Notes: generated by a model from the letters alone, not told the origin. Positions 1 through 52,465 are shown, numbered from the stretch's first letter. The stretch is DNA of 64,000 nucleotides from Cladorhizidae sp. MBARI D1340-BT2 (GCA_028752905.1 JAQNBH010000004.1:38062336-38126335); one strand, 5' to 3'. A program made the numbers and translations.

Positions 1-1085
1 ACCCAAATCCCTGTCCTGCAAGTGCAGGCCAAGGGCCTTCGAAGGAATTACATTTAGCCAATCCCCTGCATGGCAGATGGCAGAAGAACGGGCCAGAGCT
101 CTGGAGCGGGTGTCAGGAGCCTCGGAGACGAGAGTATTAAAGGAGGCTATTGATAGCCCTGGAGAGATCTCGCTGACGTAAAGGGACATCGACTTCTTCA
201 AGACTAGTCCAATCCGCTCTTCCTGCTGCCACACCCAAATCATTAAGGGCTGGGAGGTGTCCTTAGTCAGGGTGTCTGGTTTCCCTGACACTCCCTCTTC
301 CTCGGCTCGTGACCCGTCACGACTCAGTCCGTCGGCGTTGGCGTTGGCAGTTCCAGGTCGATGTATATCGAAGTCAAAATCCTGGAGCGCCAGGGCCCAA
401 CGTGTTGATCGTCAGTGAGAGTCTTTAGGTTGGCCATGTGTGCGAGGGGGTTGTGGTCTGTTTCAACAATGAATTCTCTCCCCCCTCCAAGTAGACCCGG
501 AAGTGTTTGATTCCATCTACTATGGCCAACGCTTCCCTCTCTATAGTCGAATATTTCTGTTCCCTTGGTAGGAGTTTCCTCGAGCCGTACCCCACCGGAT
601 TTTCCTTTCCCTCGTCATCTGTCTGGCTCAGTACATATCCCAGACCCACGACTGAAGCGTCTGTCTGCAAAACGAATAGACTATCCCAATTGGGAGATGA
701 CAACACAGGGTGGTTACTCAATAACTCTTTTAATTGACTAAAGGCTTGCTCACACTTTGGTTTCCACACTATTCCACACTATTATGGTTTCCCATGACCT
801 TTTTGGTCAAGTCAGTTAATGGGGCCGCTATTTCTGAGAAGTTGGGGATAAATCTCCTGTAGTATCCGGCCAACCCCAGAAATGCTCTCATTTGTTTCTT
901 ATTCCTTGGTTGGGTGTAGGTGGCTATTGCTTGCACCTTACACTCTAGGGGTTTGACACGGCCTCTGCCGACCTCGTGTCCTAAATACTCACAATGGCTC
1001 TTCCCAAACAGGCACTTTTCCAGTTTTACTTTCAGTCTGCTCTCAAACCTGGTGAACCTTGACTGAGTGAAGGCAAGTTCAAATA
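1..1085 (-). pseudogene. Ty3/gypsy retrotransposon pol relic (RT end, RNase H)
   Basis: Read on the minus strand, 1085 to 770 encodes the C-terminal part of a reverse transcriptase (YLGHEVGRGRVKP, then AFLGLAGYYRRFIPNFSE) and 769 to 425 encodes the RNase H region (VLQTDASVVGLGYVLSQ, SRKLLPREQKYSTIEREALA). Below 425 the frame resumes with the end of RNase H (HRPGTANANADGLSR). These are hallmark Ty3/gypsy motifs. The coding is broken: the frame shifts near 770 and again near 440-480, and neither an integrase nor an LTR is visible. The upstream RT palm is replaced by a minisatellite at 1097. This is a dead fragment running off the left edge of the window. Confidence 0.88.
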
Positions 1086-1096
1086 ATTTCAACCCC

Positions 1097-1466
1097 CCTA
1101 TCTGGTGGCTCTCCTGCATCAGCTGCAGTGCCACTACCTCCTCCTCCTGTGACCCTATCTGGTGGCTCTCCTGCATCAGCTGCAGTGCCACTACCTCCTC
1201 CTCCTGTGACCCTATCTGGTGGCTCTCCTGCATCAGCTGCAGTGCCACTACCTCCTCCTCCTGTGACCCTATCTGGTGGCTCTCCTGCATCAGCTGCAGT
1301 GACACTACCTCCTCCTCCTGTGACCCTATCTGGTGGCTCTCCTGCATCAGCTGCAGTGCCACTACCTCCTCCTCCTGTGACCCTATCTGGTGGCTCTCCT
1401 GTATCAGCTGCAGTGCCACTACCTCCTCCTCCTGTGCCCCCTATCTGGTGGCTCTCCTGCATCAGA
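1097..1466. repeat. 57-bp minisatellite inside the gypsy relic
   Basis: Between six and seven copies of a 57-bp unit beginning CCTATCTGGTGGCTCTCCTG. Copies are nearly identical, with single-base differences near 1302 and 1402. The unit is 19 codons long and stop-free in several frames, so it creates false open frames on both strands. On the minus strand it is in frame with the reverse transcriptase segment that follows. Confidence 0.95.
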
Positions 1467-1584
1467 TTAGGCCAGGGCTAGGGGGTATTCTAAGTAGCAT
1501 CACCCTCAGTACCCCAGATATCCCGGGGTGCCCTGGGAAAGATTGTGGCATTACTGGACATATTTAACACTGTATCACACATGC

Positions 1585-1715
1585 TTGGATACCCACTTTG
1601 GATATTCATCCTGGATACTGACTTTGGATACTAATTTTGGATCCCTTAACTTGGATACTGACTTTGGATATCCACTTTAGATACTCGGCTTGGATATTCA
1701 CTTTGGGTACTTACT
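1585..1715. repeat. Degenerate TTGGATAC-type tandem repeat
   Basis: About ten imperfect copies of a short (about 12 bp) unit of the form TTGGATACTGACT / TTTGGATATCCACT. No coding signal. Confidence 0.7.
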
Positions 1716-1921
1716 TGGGTCTCCACGAAATGATTAACCATAACGAACAATGCAGATGTAATTGGAAAGGTCGAGGTGCAGCACAGTGCTGTTGGTCAAG
1801 TACATGAAATCATCCCTAGAGCCATAGTTGACGTACACCAGAGGGCTCTGTGTTAAAAGAAGCCTGTCAATCACATCTCAGGGGCTGGTGTTATAGTAAA
1901 TTACTACTTCACATTTGAAAT

Positions 1922-3441
1922 ATGCAGTCCACATATTATTATTCCTGTCATTGTTTCTTATATATGCAGTGCATATATTATTATTCCCGTCATTGTTTCT
2001 TATATATGCAGTGCATATATTATTATTCCTGTCATTCTGTCATTGTTTCTTATAATATGCTGTCTATATATTATTATTCCTGTCATTGTTTCTTATATAT
2101 GCAGTGCATATATTATTATTCCTGTCATTGTTTCTTATATATGCAGTGCATATATTATTATTTCTGTCATTGTTTCTTATATAATTATATATGCAGTGCA
2201 TATATTATTATTCCTGTCATTGTTTCTTATATATGCAGTGCATATATTACTATTCCTGTCATTGTTTCTTATATATGCAGTGCATATATTATATATATGT
2301 AGTGCATATATTATTATTCCTGTCATTGTTTCTTTTATATGCAGTGCATATATTATTACTCCTGTCATTGTTTCTTATATATGCAGTGCATATATTATAT
2401 ATATGTAGTGCATATATTATTATTCCTGTCATTGTTTCTTTTATATGCAGTGCATATATTATTACTCCTGTCATTGTTTCTTATATATGCAGTGCATATA
2501 TTATTATTCCCGTCATTGTTTCTTATATATGCAGTGCATATATTATTATTTCCGTCATTGTTTCTTATATATGCAGTGCATATATTATTATTCCCGTCAT
2601 TGTTTCTTATATATGCAGTGCATATATTATTATTCCCGTCATTGTTTCTTATATATGCAGTGCATATATTATTATTCCCGTCATTGTTTCTTATATATGC
2701 AGTGCATATATTATATATATGTAGTGCATATATTATTATTCCTGTCATTGTTTCTTTTATATGCAGTGCATATATTATTACTCCTGTCATTGTTTCTTAT
2801 ATATGCAGTGCATATATTATTATTCCTGTCATTGATTCTTATATATGCAGTGCATATATTATTATTCCTGCCATTGTTTCTTATATATATATGCAGTGCA
2901 TATATTATTATTTCTGTCATTGTTTCTTATATATGCAGTGCATATATTATTATTTCTGTCATTGTTTCGAATCAATGACAGGAATAATAATATTATTATT
3001 ATTCCTGTCATTGATTCTTATATATATATATGTAGTGCATATAATTATTATTATTCCTGTCATTGTTTCTTTTATATGCAGTGCATATATTATTATTCCT
3101 GTCATTGTTTCTTATATATGCAGTGCATATATTATTATTTCTGTCATTGTTTCTTATATATATATGCAGTGCATATATTATTATTCCTGTCACTGTTTCT
3201 TATATATGCAGTGCATATATTATTATTCCTGTCATTGATTCCTGTCATTGATTCTTATATATATATATGTAGTGCATATATTATTATTCCTGTCATTGTT
3301 TCTTTTATATGCAGTGCATATATTATTACTCCTGTCATTGTTTCTTATATATGCAGTGCATATATTATTATTCCTGTCATTCTGTCATTGTTTCTTATAA
3401 TAATTATGCTGTCTGTATATTATTATTCCTGTCATTGTTTC
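1922..3441. repeat. AT-rich 42-bp minisatellite
   Basis: About 35 copies of a roughly 42-bp unit containing TATGCAGTGCATATATTATT and CCTGTCATTGTTTCTTATA. Unit length varies through expansion of the TA and TTA parts. Open frames within it (up to 299 codons) consist only of repeated LLFLSLFLIYAVHI-type residues and are artefacts. 3442-3836 downstream shows nothing I recognise. Confidence 0.95.
2969..3017. repeat. Near-perfect palindrome inside the 42-bp array
   Basis: Starts GAATCAATGACAGG and ends CCTGTCATTGATTC, with an AT-rich centre; arms of about 23 bp. It marks a point where part of a repeat unit is inverted relative to its neighbours. Confidence 0.85.
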
Positions 3442-3836
3442 TTCGATGGGAAATGGGTCCACAAATACTTTCTACGGTTGGTCCTCTATGATGGTGGAGG
3501 ATTTCTCAGCGGAGTATACATGTATATCTATCTCAGTGCCTTAAAGGCTGGTGCTCAATATAATCAGTGCATGCATTGCACCATTCTGATTAGTTGTGCT
3601 GGTGAATGGGTAATGCAATGGATAACGGAACTGAGGGAATGGAATGGATACCAAATGCAAAAGTAGGATTTGATTCAACTATTGCATCTAATTTGCTGTG
3701 TCGGATGGATCAGAATCCTTGAACATATCACGAGTTGAACTCTGCACTTTTCCAATGAAAAGCCAAGCTTATTAGAGTAGTGAGGACCTTTCCTAATCTC
3801 TCTCAGCCGAATGCCATAGAGACCTCAGGAAGAAAG

Positions 3837-4110
3837 AAAATACCTGGGAGGAAGTGGTTGTCCAGGTAATTAGCTAGTATTACCAGCTATATAAATACCT
3901 GGGACTGTCCAGGTAATTAGCTAGTATTACCAGCTATATAAATACCTGGGAGGAAGTGGTTGTCCAGGTAATTAGCTAGTATTACCAGCTATATAAATAC
4001 CTGGGAGGAAGTGGTTGTCCAGGTAATTAGCTAGTATTACCAGCTATATAAATACCTGGGCGCAAGTGCCTGTACATGTAACTAGCTAGCTATTACCAGC
4101 TATATAAATA
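3837..4110. repeat. 55-bp tandem repeat
   Basis: Five copies of a 55-bp unit containing AAATACCTGGGAGGAAGTGG and AATTAGCTAGTATTACCAGC. The second copy has an internal deletion and the last is diverged. 4111-4337 beyond it is AT-rich sequence without recognised content. Confidence 0.93.
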
Positions 4111-4337
4111 TTTCAGCTAGTGATGCAGTTATTTATCTTTCATAGATTGCATATAGAGCAATATCTTTCTAGGCTGGAAATGTCAGTGCAGATATCAACT
4201 CATCCAGAGCTAGTAGAATATTTATTAGGCTCAGATGGTCTCATTTCATGTAGTAGATTATGATACTCGCTCTGCTGTTGGAAGAGAAGATAGATAGAAG
4301 GATCATAAACACTTATCCCTTCCACATACTGTATATA

Positions 4338-5265
4338 AAGGAAGTAGAGGAGGGAAGAGGAGAGTTAGGAAGTAGAGGAGGGAAGAGGAGAGTTAGGAAG
4401 TAGAGGAGGGAAGAGGAGAGTTAGGAAGTAGAGGAGGGAAGAGGAGAGTTAGGAAGTAGAGGAGGGAAGAGGAGAGTTAGGAAGTAGAGGAGGGAAGGGG
4501 AGAGTTAGGAAGTAGAGGAGAGAAGAGGAGACTTAGGAAGTAGAGGAGGGAAGAAGAGAGTTAGGAAGTAGAGGAGGGAAGAGGAGAGTTAGGAAGTAGA
4601 GGAGGGAAGAGGAGAGTTAGGAAGTAGAGGAGGGAAGAGGAGAGTTAGGAAGTAGAGGAGGGAAGAGGAGAGTTAGGAAGTAGAGCAGGGAAGAGGAGAG
4701 TTAGGAAGTAGAGGAGAGAAGAGGAGAGTTAGGAAGTAGAGGAGGGAAGAGGAGAGTTAGGAAGTAGAGGAGGGAAGGGGAGAGTTAGGAAGTAGAGGAG
4801 GGAAGAGGAGAGTTAGGAAGTAGAGGAGGGAAGAGGAGAGTTAGGAAGTAGAGGAGGGAAGGGGAGAGTTAGGAAGTAGAGGAAGGAAGAGGAGAGTTAG
4901 GAAGTAGAGGAGGGAAGAGGAGAGTTAGGAAGTAGAGGAGGGAAGAGCAGAGTTAGGAAGTAGAGGAGAGAAGAGGAGAGTTAGGAAGTAGAGGAGGGAA
5001 GAGGAGAGTTAGGAAGTAGAGGAAGGAAGAGGAGAGTTAGGAAGTAGAGGAGGGAAGAGGAGAGTTAGGAAGTAGAGGAAGGAAGAGGAGAGTTAGGAAG
5101 TAGAGGAGGGAAGAGGAGAGTTAGGAAGTAGAGGAGGGAAGAGGAGAGTTAGGAAGTAGAGGAGGGAAGAGGAGAGTTAGGAAGTAGAGGAGGGAAGAGG
5201 AGAGTTAGGAAGTAGAGGAGAGAAGAGGAGAGTTAGGAAGTAGAGGAAGGAAGAGAAGAGTTAGA
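4338..5265. repeat. Purine-rich 28-bp minisatellite
   Basis: About 33 copies of a 28-bp unit GGAAGTAGAGGAGGGAAGAG + GAGAGTTA. Almost all bases on the + strand are purines. Point variants (GAAGGAAG, GGGGAG) recur at scattered copies. Confidence 0.96.
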
Positions 5266-5393
5266 GGGAGAATGTAGTTTGGAGGGTGGAGGGGGTTGAG
5301 GGTGGAAGAGGGAGTATATTTTTAGGGGATGGGTGAATTTGGGAAGGTTTGATGGAACTAGTTTGTAAACACTTCATTTTTCTGTGAATTTTT

Positions 5394-5792
5394 TTGCAGA
5401 ATCTGTTTCAAACAGCATATATTTCCTTTGATTTCCTCCTACCTAGTGGGCCATCATTTGTTATGGATAGTCTGAGGTCTGAGAGCAGAGCATCCTTGTG
5501 GAGAGCTAAGCAATCAAGAAGACGTGTCATCTCCCACATCAAAAATACTAATTTAATGACAAGATTAAAAAATTATAAAATAATTTTTAAAAACCCTGGA
5601 GAGAACCAAGGATTTAGAGCCAAGATTAGCTGCATGTTGATTTTGAATATGCACTTAATAAATCTTCCTTGCACAGGAAAGCATCATTTGGAACCATCTA
5701 CTGATGCCAACTATATCATGATTAGCCGAACATTGTCTTTATTGATATGGAAACAGATGATGAAGAGTGGGGTACACGTTCATGGTTTATGA
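5394..5792 (+). other. Unrecognised open frame
   Basis: An open stretch of 132 codons follows an acceptor-like TTTTTTTGCAG. The central part is basic and Lys/Asn-rich (RLKNYKIIFKNPGENQ). I recognise no domain and the composition is like translated AT-rich DNA. It could be an exon of an unknown upstream gene or chance. 5793-6174 holds nothing I can name. Confidence 0.15.
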
Positions 5793-6174
5793 AGTGTTCT
5801 TGTTGGTTTTTAATATAGATACCACTCTGACAAACACAGGCATTGGCATGCTTGCTTTATGGAAAAACTTGTGGTTCTGACTTTGGAGCTCCATATAAAT
5901 ACTGCACACTTCACTCTATGAAACTTGATATGTACATAGCTCAAAAGATAGCTGTCCCTGTGTGCTCTCTTTTGATAGTTAAAACTGTTGCATTGGGAGG
6001 GTAGGAGGGGAGCAGTATCAAGGAGCTCCACTCATTGATGGTCCTTCCATCTTTCCATACACAAGATGTTGCCTTGTTGGACCCAGTAGATCACTTCGGG
6101 AACACACTCAAAGATTTCCTCCCAGGCAAATGGAAAGCCTGACTATGTAACATTAGGTAACATTAGGTGTCCTG

Positions 6175-6840
6175 TACCTAGTCTGAAGGTGGAGACCCAG
6201 CAACCAGGTAGCTCCAGCCCTGCATCCCTGTTGATGATGAGTGTGGTGTCCTGTACCTAGTCTGAAGGTGGAGACCCAGCAACCAGGTAGCTCCAGCCCT
6301 GCATCCCTGTTGATGATGAGTGTGGTGTCCAGTGCCTAGTCACAGGTAGCTCCAGCCCTGCATCCCTGTTGATGATGAGTGTGGTGTCCTGTGCCTAGTC
6401 CTGAGGGTGGAGACCCAGCAACCAGGTAGCTGCATCCCTGTTGATGATGAGTGTGGTGTCCTGTGCCTAGTCCTGAGGGTGGAGACCCAGCAACCAGGTA
6501 GCTGCATCCCTGTTGATGATGAGTGTGGTGTCCTGTGCCTAGTCCTGAGGGTGGAGACCCAGCAACCAGGTGGCTCCAGCCCAGCATCCCTGTTGATGAT
6601 GAGTGTGGTGTCCTGTGCCTAGTCCTGAGGGTGGAGACCCAGCAACCAGGTAGCTGCATCCCTGTTGATGATGAGTGTGGTGTCCTGTGCCTAGTCCTGA
6701 GGGTGGAGACCCAGCAACCAGGTAGCTGCATCCCTGTTGATGATGAGTGTGGTGTCCTGTGCCTAGTCCTGAGGGTGGAGACCCAGCAACCAGGTAGCTC
6801 CAGCCCTGCATACCTGTTGATGATGAGTGTGGTGTGGTTA
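6175..6840. repeat. 72-80-bp minisatellite upstream of INTS3
   Basis: About nine copies of a unit containing GGTGGAGACCCAGCAACCAG and CCCTGTTGATGATGAGTGTG. Short units are 72 bp; longer ones carry an extra CCAGCCCT-type insertion. It ends about 160 bp before the INTS3 start codon. Open frames on both strands here come from the repeat unit. Confidence 0.93.
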
Positions 6841-6997
6841 TGATAAGTAATGGTCCTCTCGCTATCGTCCTTAGATTTAGAACGCCGGCCATCGTACATT
6901 GTCTCCGGGCCAGAAGTTATGGTCCAAGACTCGCGCGCGCTAACAGTACAGTTGGACGACGTTTTACTTCAAAAAAGCAACTAGGAGGTTTCTGAAG
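6841..6997 (+). promoter_or_regulatory. CpG-rich promoter/5'UTR region of INTS3
   Basis: The segment between the minisatellite and the INTS3 ATG is locally rich in CpG (CTCGCGCGCGCTAAC, GGACGACG, CGCCGGCC), unlike its AT-rich surroundings. No TATA box stands out. The start codon at 6998 has A at -3. The promoter role is inferred from position and composition only. Confidence 0.45.
6919..6984 (+). other. Possible upstream ORF in the INTS3 leader
   Basis: ATG at 6919 opens a 21-codon frame (MVQDSRALTVQLDDV...) ending at TAG 6982-6984, 13 bases before the INTS3 ATG. It would act as a uORF only if transcription starts upstream of 6919, which cannot be seen here. Confidence 0.3.
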
Positions 6998-47512
<40,515 letters not shown>

Positions 47513-47611
47513 GTAAGTCAGGGGTGTGGTCAGAACGAGGTGCCAAGGGGCTAATTGGTGGTGAAAATATCAAGAATGTAGAATGTTGGTGTGTATCTGG
47601 ACTGTCTGCAC

Positions 47612-47895
47612 TTGTCCACCCACACATACATGCATGCACTTGTCCACCCGCACATACATGCATGCACTTGTCCACCCGCACATACATGCATGCACTTGTC
47701 CACCCACACATACATGCATGCACATGTCCACCCACACATACATACATGCATGCACTTGTCCACCCACACATACATGAATGCTCTTGTCCACCCACACATA
47801 CATGCATGCACTTGCCCACCCACACATACATGCATGCACATGTCCACCCACACATACATACATGCACTTGCCCACCCACACATACATGCACATGT
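47612..47895. repeat. 28-bp minisatellite, intron 23
   Basis: About ten copies of CACTTGTCCACCCACACATA + CATGCATG. Frames across it on both strands (CMHVCVGGQVHA; STHTYMHALVH) are artefacts. Confidence 0.95.
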
Positions 47896-47897
47896 AG

Positions 47898-48004
47898 TCA
47901 TGTGCATGTATGTACATCATCTTGAAATGGACGGGCTGATTGTCTCTTCCATTTATCTCGGCTTCTTGCTGCGACGTCAAGGGCCGAGACTTTTGGGTCT
48001 AGAG
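47898..48004 (+). CDS. INTS3: Possible INTS3 exon 24
   Basis: ACATGTAG is followed by an open stretch in the correct phase (1 in, 0 out) and donor GTAACT. The residues IVSSIYLGFLLRRQGPRLLG loosely fit the family's ALSCLLLQLRREKPSEEMV. However, the acceptor lies at the edge of the minisatellite and lacks a pyrimidine tract, and sequence nearby (GCCAATGATGGCC) recurs at 48405, so this may be repeat-derived. Confidence 0.3.
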
Positions 48005-49500
48005 GTAACTCGACCTCCTCCCCCCTCCCCCCTTCCTAGCCAATGATGGCCTTAGATATCGGGTCGGAAGTTGTTTAAAAGTTGCTACAGTGGAGTGCCT
48101 AACTCTTGCCTGTTTGTGTTGTTGTTGTTGTGTTGTTGTGTTGTTGTTTGTGGGTGCGACCAACCGTGGTTATTTGTTTATGGAATACCTGTTCATGTCT
48201 TTCCGACCAACCCGCTGGCGAGTTCACACACAAGCAGGCAGTTTGCTAGTGACGCTGCCTCTAGCCCGCTCTATTAGAATTAGAAACACCAGGCAGTTAC
48301 TGAAATGGGCATCATTTACGGAGTGCAGTGCCCTCATGACTAAGAAATGATGGTAATGATTGGTTAAGACTGAGTGGGGGGGGGCTAACTCAACTCCCCC
48401 TGGAGCCAATGATGGCCTCGGATTTAATCTCGCAGATCATTTTAAAGTTTGCTATGGCTTGACCTTTGCTGGTTTATTATTATTATTATCCCCCATTTTG
48501 TTAACAGCGAGACTGTGACAAAAATGAGGTCCCCCCTTTTTTAAGATCCATCAAAAATCACTTCCAGCATTGGGTAGGTAGCGGACCAGCAGACTGAAAT
48601 AATCATTATTTTTTTAGCGATCAACTCGATCTATCAAGAAGGAAGGAAGACAGGAAATCTCATCTGTTGTTGTTGTTGTTGTTGTTTTGACAGGCCAATC
48701 CTCTTCATTTAAAATAAATTTTTTATTTGCTGGATTTCTACCATCTGCTTGGTGTTCACAAACTACATGTACCACAACTGTTGATGACCCTTTACCATTT
48801 GTACTGATCTACCTTTAATGTATCACAATCCGTATTTCTTTGATTAGACCGCACCCTTTATTAGACCACACCTTTTATTAGACTGTGCTTCATCAGGAAG
48901 CTCCAGAGAAAATGTTCTGTCTGGAGTGGGCGAAGAAAACTCGGCATTATGTCGCTAGTTAGAAGGTGCTGTATTTCAGTGGAGATGGGTGGTTCCCATG
49001 AGGTCAGAATTCACTGTTTAAAACCTAGTCATGTGGCAGAAAGTGCTGCAGGGAACATCGCCAGCGAGATGGCCGAACTCCACCGAGAAGATATGGGAGG
49101 GACTAACGATGACGATCCCTTCGCAAGTGGCACTGACTAGGAAGGCTAGAGCACGAATGCTGCCATTATCTATGGTGGCCACCCTCTTGAGATCTTGTGA
49201 TCTCATGCAACTATTGTGCACATGTCTGTCACAGAGAGTGAACCCTCGATTAGAGCCCGCCCTCTAATGGTACATGCAGCTCGTGACACCATGCATGTTC
49301 TAATGCAGGGAATACTGCATGTACTATACAGTACAGTAGATGGACACCATCTTGTTTCCATTATTTTTTACCAAGCCCAAATCATTACTCACCTCTCCCT
49401 CCCCATCCTGGGGTTGCTCCAAATTATTATCCCCTGGGAATGCTCCAATCTGGCCTTACCAGGGAACCCTGGCATTACACAAGTGGCCACCTGTACAGCT
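48005..49500. other. No recognised gene
   Basis: TTG runs (48117-48150, 48667-48686), a short TTATTAGAC repeat near 48850-48885, and an open frame at 48949-49140 (NIASEMAELHREDMGG...) with no known domain. The dispersed motif GATGACCCTTTACCATTT lies at 48783-48800. Confidence 0.6.
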
Positions 49501-49985
49501 AGTACAGCCTAGTTTCTTGGATTCTTGCTTGGATTCTTGCTTGGATTCTTGCTTGGATTCTTGCTTGGATTCTAGTTGTTTCTTGTGTGTGGCTGTTTCT
49601 TGTGTGTGGCTAGTACAGTCTAGTTTCTTGGATTCTTGCTTGGATTCTTGCTTGGATTCTAGTTGTTTCTTGTGTGTGGCTAGTACAGTCTAGTTTCTTG
49701 GATTCTTGCTTGGATTCTTCCTTGGATTCTAGTTGTTTCCTGTGTGTGGCTAGTACAGTCTAGTTTCTTGGATTCTTGCTTGGATTCTTGCTTGGATTCT
49801 AGTTGTTTCTTGTGTGTGGCTAGTACAGTCTAGTTTCTTGGATTCTTGCTTGGATTCTTCCTTGGATTCTAGTTGTTTCCTGTGTGTGGCTAGTACAGTC
49901 TAGTTTCTTGGATTCTTGCTTGGATTCTTCCTTGGATTCTAGTTGTTTCTTGTATGTGGCAGTGGCTAGTACAGTCTAGTTTTTT
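49501..49985. repeat. ~65-bp repeat with nested TTGGATTCTTGC units
   Basis: Six or seven copies of a unit with CTAGTACAGTCTAGTTTCTT, two to five inner copies of GGATTCTTGCTT, and GTTTCTTGTGTGTGG. Confidence 0.93.
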
Positions 49986-50052
49986 TTAATTCTTGCTTGG
50001 ATTCTTGCTTGGATTTTTCCTTGGATTCTATGTGTTGTTTCTTGTGTATGGC

Positions 50053-50187
50053 TCGTGCCTGAAGATGCCTGAGACAAGCACAATGCTGCGGAAGGCTTCC
50101 CACAACAGTGATGTTGCGAGCGAAGGGAGGGAGGCTATGGAAGATGACCATTCCTCAGTCAAACCTGGTGGAGCTCTAGAAACCTGA
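50053..50187 (+). other. Unrecognised open frame
   Basis: Reads PETSTMLRKASHNSDVASEG then an acidic tail to TGA at 50185. It has coding-like composition (Ser/Glu/Asp) but no domain I know. It could be an exon or a retrocopy fragment. Confidence 0.2.
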
Positions 50188-50496
50188 CTGGTCTGTGCCT
50201 GGAAATCTTCTTGTGAAAAAAATGGCATTAGCCTGCAGCTCCAATGAGACAGGAATCACTGCGGCAGACCTCCTACATTGCTTTTGTTTAATGAGTGTGT
50301 TCTCCTTGTGCCATGTGTTCAGTCACATGTGCAGTATGCACATGCATTATGTGCATGCACTTCATGTATGTAGGGGTGCAAAGTTGAAGGCAAATCGTCC
50401 ATATTGGGCATAACATGGGGTATTTCCAGATCCGCCATTTCTGAGTTATGCACCGCAAGATGGTCGATAAGGAGAGCTTGAGTATACCATACATGT

Positions 50497-50681
50497 CAGG
50501 GTTTCATTTAGAAAATTGTCCAAGGGGGGGGGGGGGCAACTGGAGGAATCGGGATATTAAGGGGGGCATGATGGTTAAAGATGTGACAACGTTTCTAATG
50601 AATTTTAATAAATACAATTTCCAAGGAGGGCGGTGGGGGCAAAAAGGTTTCAAGGGGCCCCCCCCCCTAATTGAAACCCTG
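50497..50681. mobile_element. G-run MITE, third copy
   Basis: Starts CAGGGTTTCATTTAGAAAAT, has a poly-G run, ends CCCCTAATTGAAACCCTG. It is the same family as 10326 and 10542, with both ends present. No clear target duplication. Confidence 0.88.
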
Positions 50682-50848
50682 CATGGTAGATATTTATAAG
50701 CTGTGGCTAGCTAATGGTCAGAGGAAAATTAGAGTAGCTGCTAAATTGCACGAGTTTGGGAACCAGGCCCTCCAAAATGGAGGTTCTATAGTATTCTAAT
50801 TAATACACATTACACAGAGGATCTGAGCCAACACCTAGACAAGGAAAG

Positions 50849-51016
50849 CTAAGAGAAGTGGTCTCCTTACCCACCTAAGAGAAGTGACCTCCTTACCCAC
50901 CTAAGAGAAGTGGCCTCCTTACCCACCTAAGAGAAGTGACCTCCTTACCCACCGAAGAGAAGTGGCCTCCTTACCCACCTAAGAGAAGTGGTCTCCTTAC
51001 CCACCGAAGAGAAGTG
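50849..51016. repeat. 26-bp tandem repeat
   Basis: Six or seven copies of CTAAGAGAAGTGGCCTCCTT + ACCCAC with T/C and T/G variants. 51017-52449 contains the motif GATGATCCTTTACC at 51429 and no gene I recognise. Confidence 0.94.
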
Positions 51017-52465
51017 TATAGTACGTGTACTGAAGTTGTGGGTTTGGCTTAGCCGGGAAAAACCAGACTGTTAGAATCTTGGGTCAAAGTGAAAGCTGTG
51101 CCGGCTCATTTTATATGTGAATAACACCAGACGTCCCTGCGAATCTCTGCACACATTGGCTAAGATATATTAGCCTAACCTTGTTTAATTAAATATTGTG
51201 TGTGTTTGGGGGTGGGGGTTAACATAACAATTATGTGCCATGTAGGACTATATTAGGCTAATTGATGTTGGCTGCAAAGTGTTAATCATTGGAAGCTCAA
51301 GTGTGCATAATATAAATAACGAGTTTTGCACGAGTTTTGCACATGTGCAGTGCATAAGGAAACTTTGATCTTGGATGATGTCACATTTCCCATCGTCATG
51401 ACCACGTCAAGCTGTTGACAAACCGGTTGATGATCCTTTACCTCTTAAAGTGTCATTACAGATTTTAACCCTTTGAAAGCCATCGGTGTCCCCTAGTTAG
51501 GAATGCCACACCCCAGCTGTTTTCAAGGAAATCATAAAATCATAACCAATAGAGTGTCGGATGCTATCCATTTATGCAGACTCATTCTGCGTTAATAATG
51601 CATTAATTTGCCACCCAAGGTCTACAAGTAAGTGAGCCCTGAGGGGATTCTGAGAATGTGTCCAAGCAAGTGTATTGGTTGAGACTTACAATGTGCCAGT
51701 GTCCCAAGCCTTGCTACTCTACCTAAAGCCTTATTGTACAATATCTAGGCCTTATCTAGTAAACCATTTACAAAAGCTAGTTCTCTCCTCTTGAGAGTTA
51801 GTTCCCTCTGACATACCTAGATATATCCAGCTCTTATTCTGATGCCTGTACTAGGCAAGAGCTATAACCCACCAGAACTAAGTGGCATAACAGCCCTGCT
51901 CTAGGCAGATATTCAGCTTAATTAAGGTTTAGCCACTTGAAAGATACATATTAAGACTCCCTGTTGGGGGGAGACAGATATCCCACTTTAACTAATACTC
52001 CTAATTAACACAGTCGCACCACTTGCCAGTGTAGTGCTCTTTCAACATAAGTGCTCTAGTCCAGTGTGACTGGTATAGCCACAGAGAGTAGTGTATTCCA
52101 CAGCAGTTGCTATTGATTTCACCCACTGCACAAGCTAATGATTAGCAACTAGTTGTTGTGTGTATATATACGGACAACCCAACCCATTAAGAGTTCAAAA
52201 GCAATGTGTGTGTGTGTGCGCGTGCGTGAGTCGCCTTTGGGCCTACCCACTACGAGCCCCACATAACCGGAAACCCTTTTCCCCAGGAAGATTTTGCACG
52301 CCGTTTTGTCCTTGCCCCCTGGCCATGAAAACTTTAAAACTAATATAATAAACTGGGGCAGATGCAGGGGTGGCAGCGACGTGCATGCTGCAGATTATTG
52401 TCTGATTATGGGGGTAGGGTTGTTTCTACTAGTATTATGTAATGGAGGTGGTATAGTTCAGCACT

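Noticed and set aside
1922..3666. Hydrophobic 299- and 273-codon frames suggesting membrane proteins
   Set aside because: They arise from the 42-bp AT-rich array; the hydrophobicity follows from base composition.
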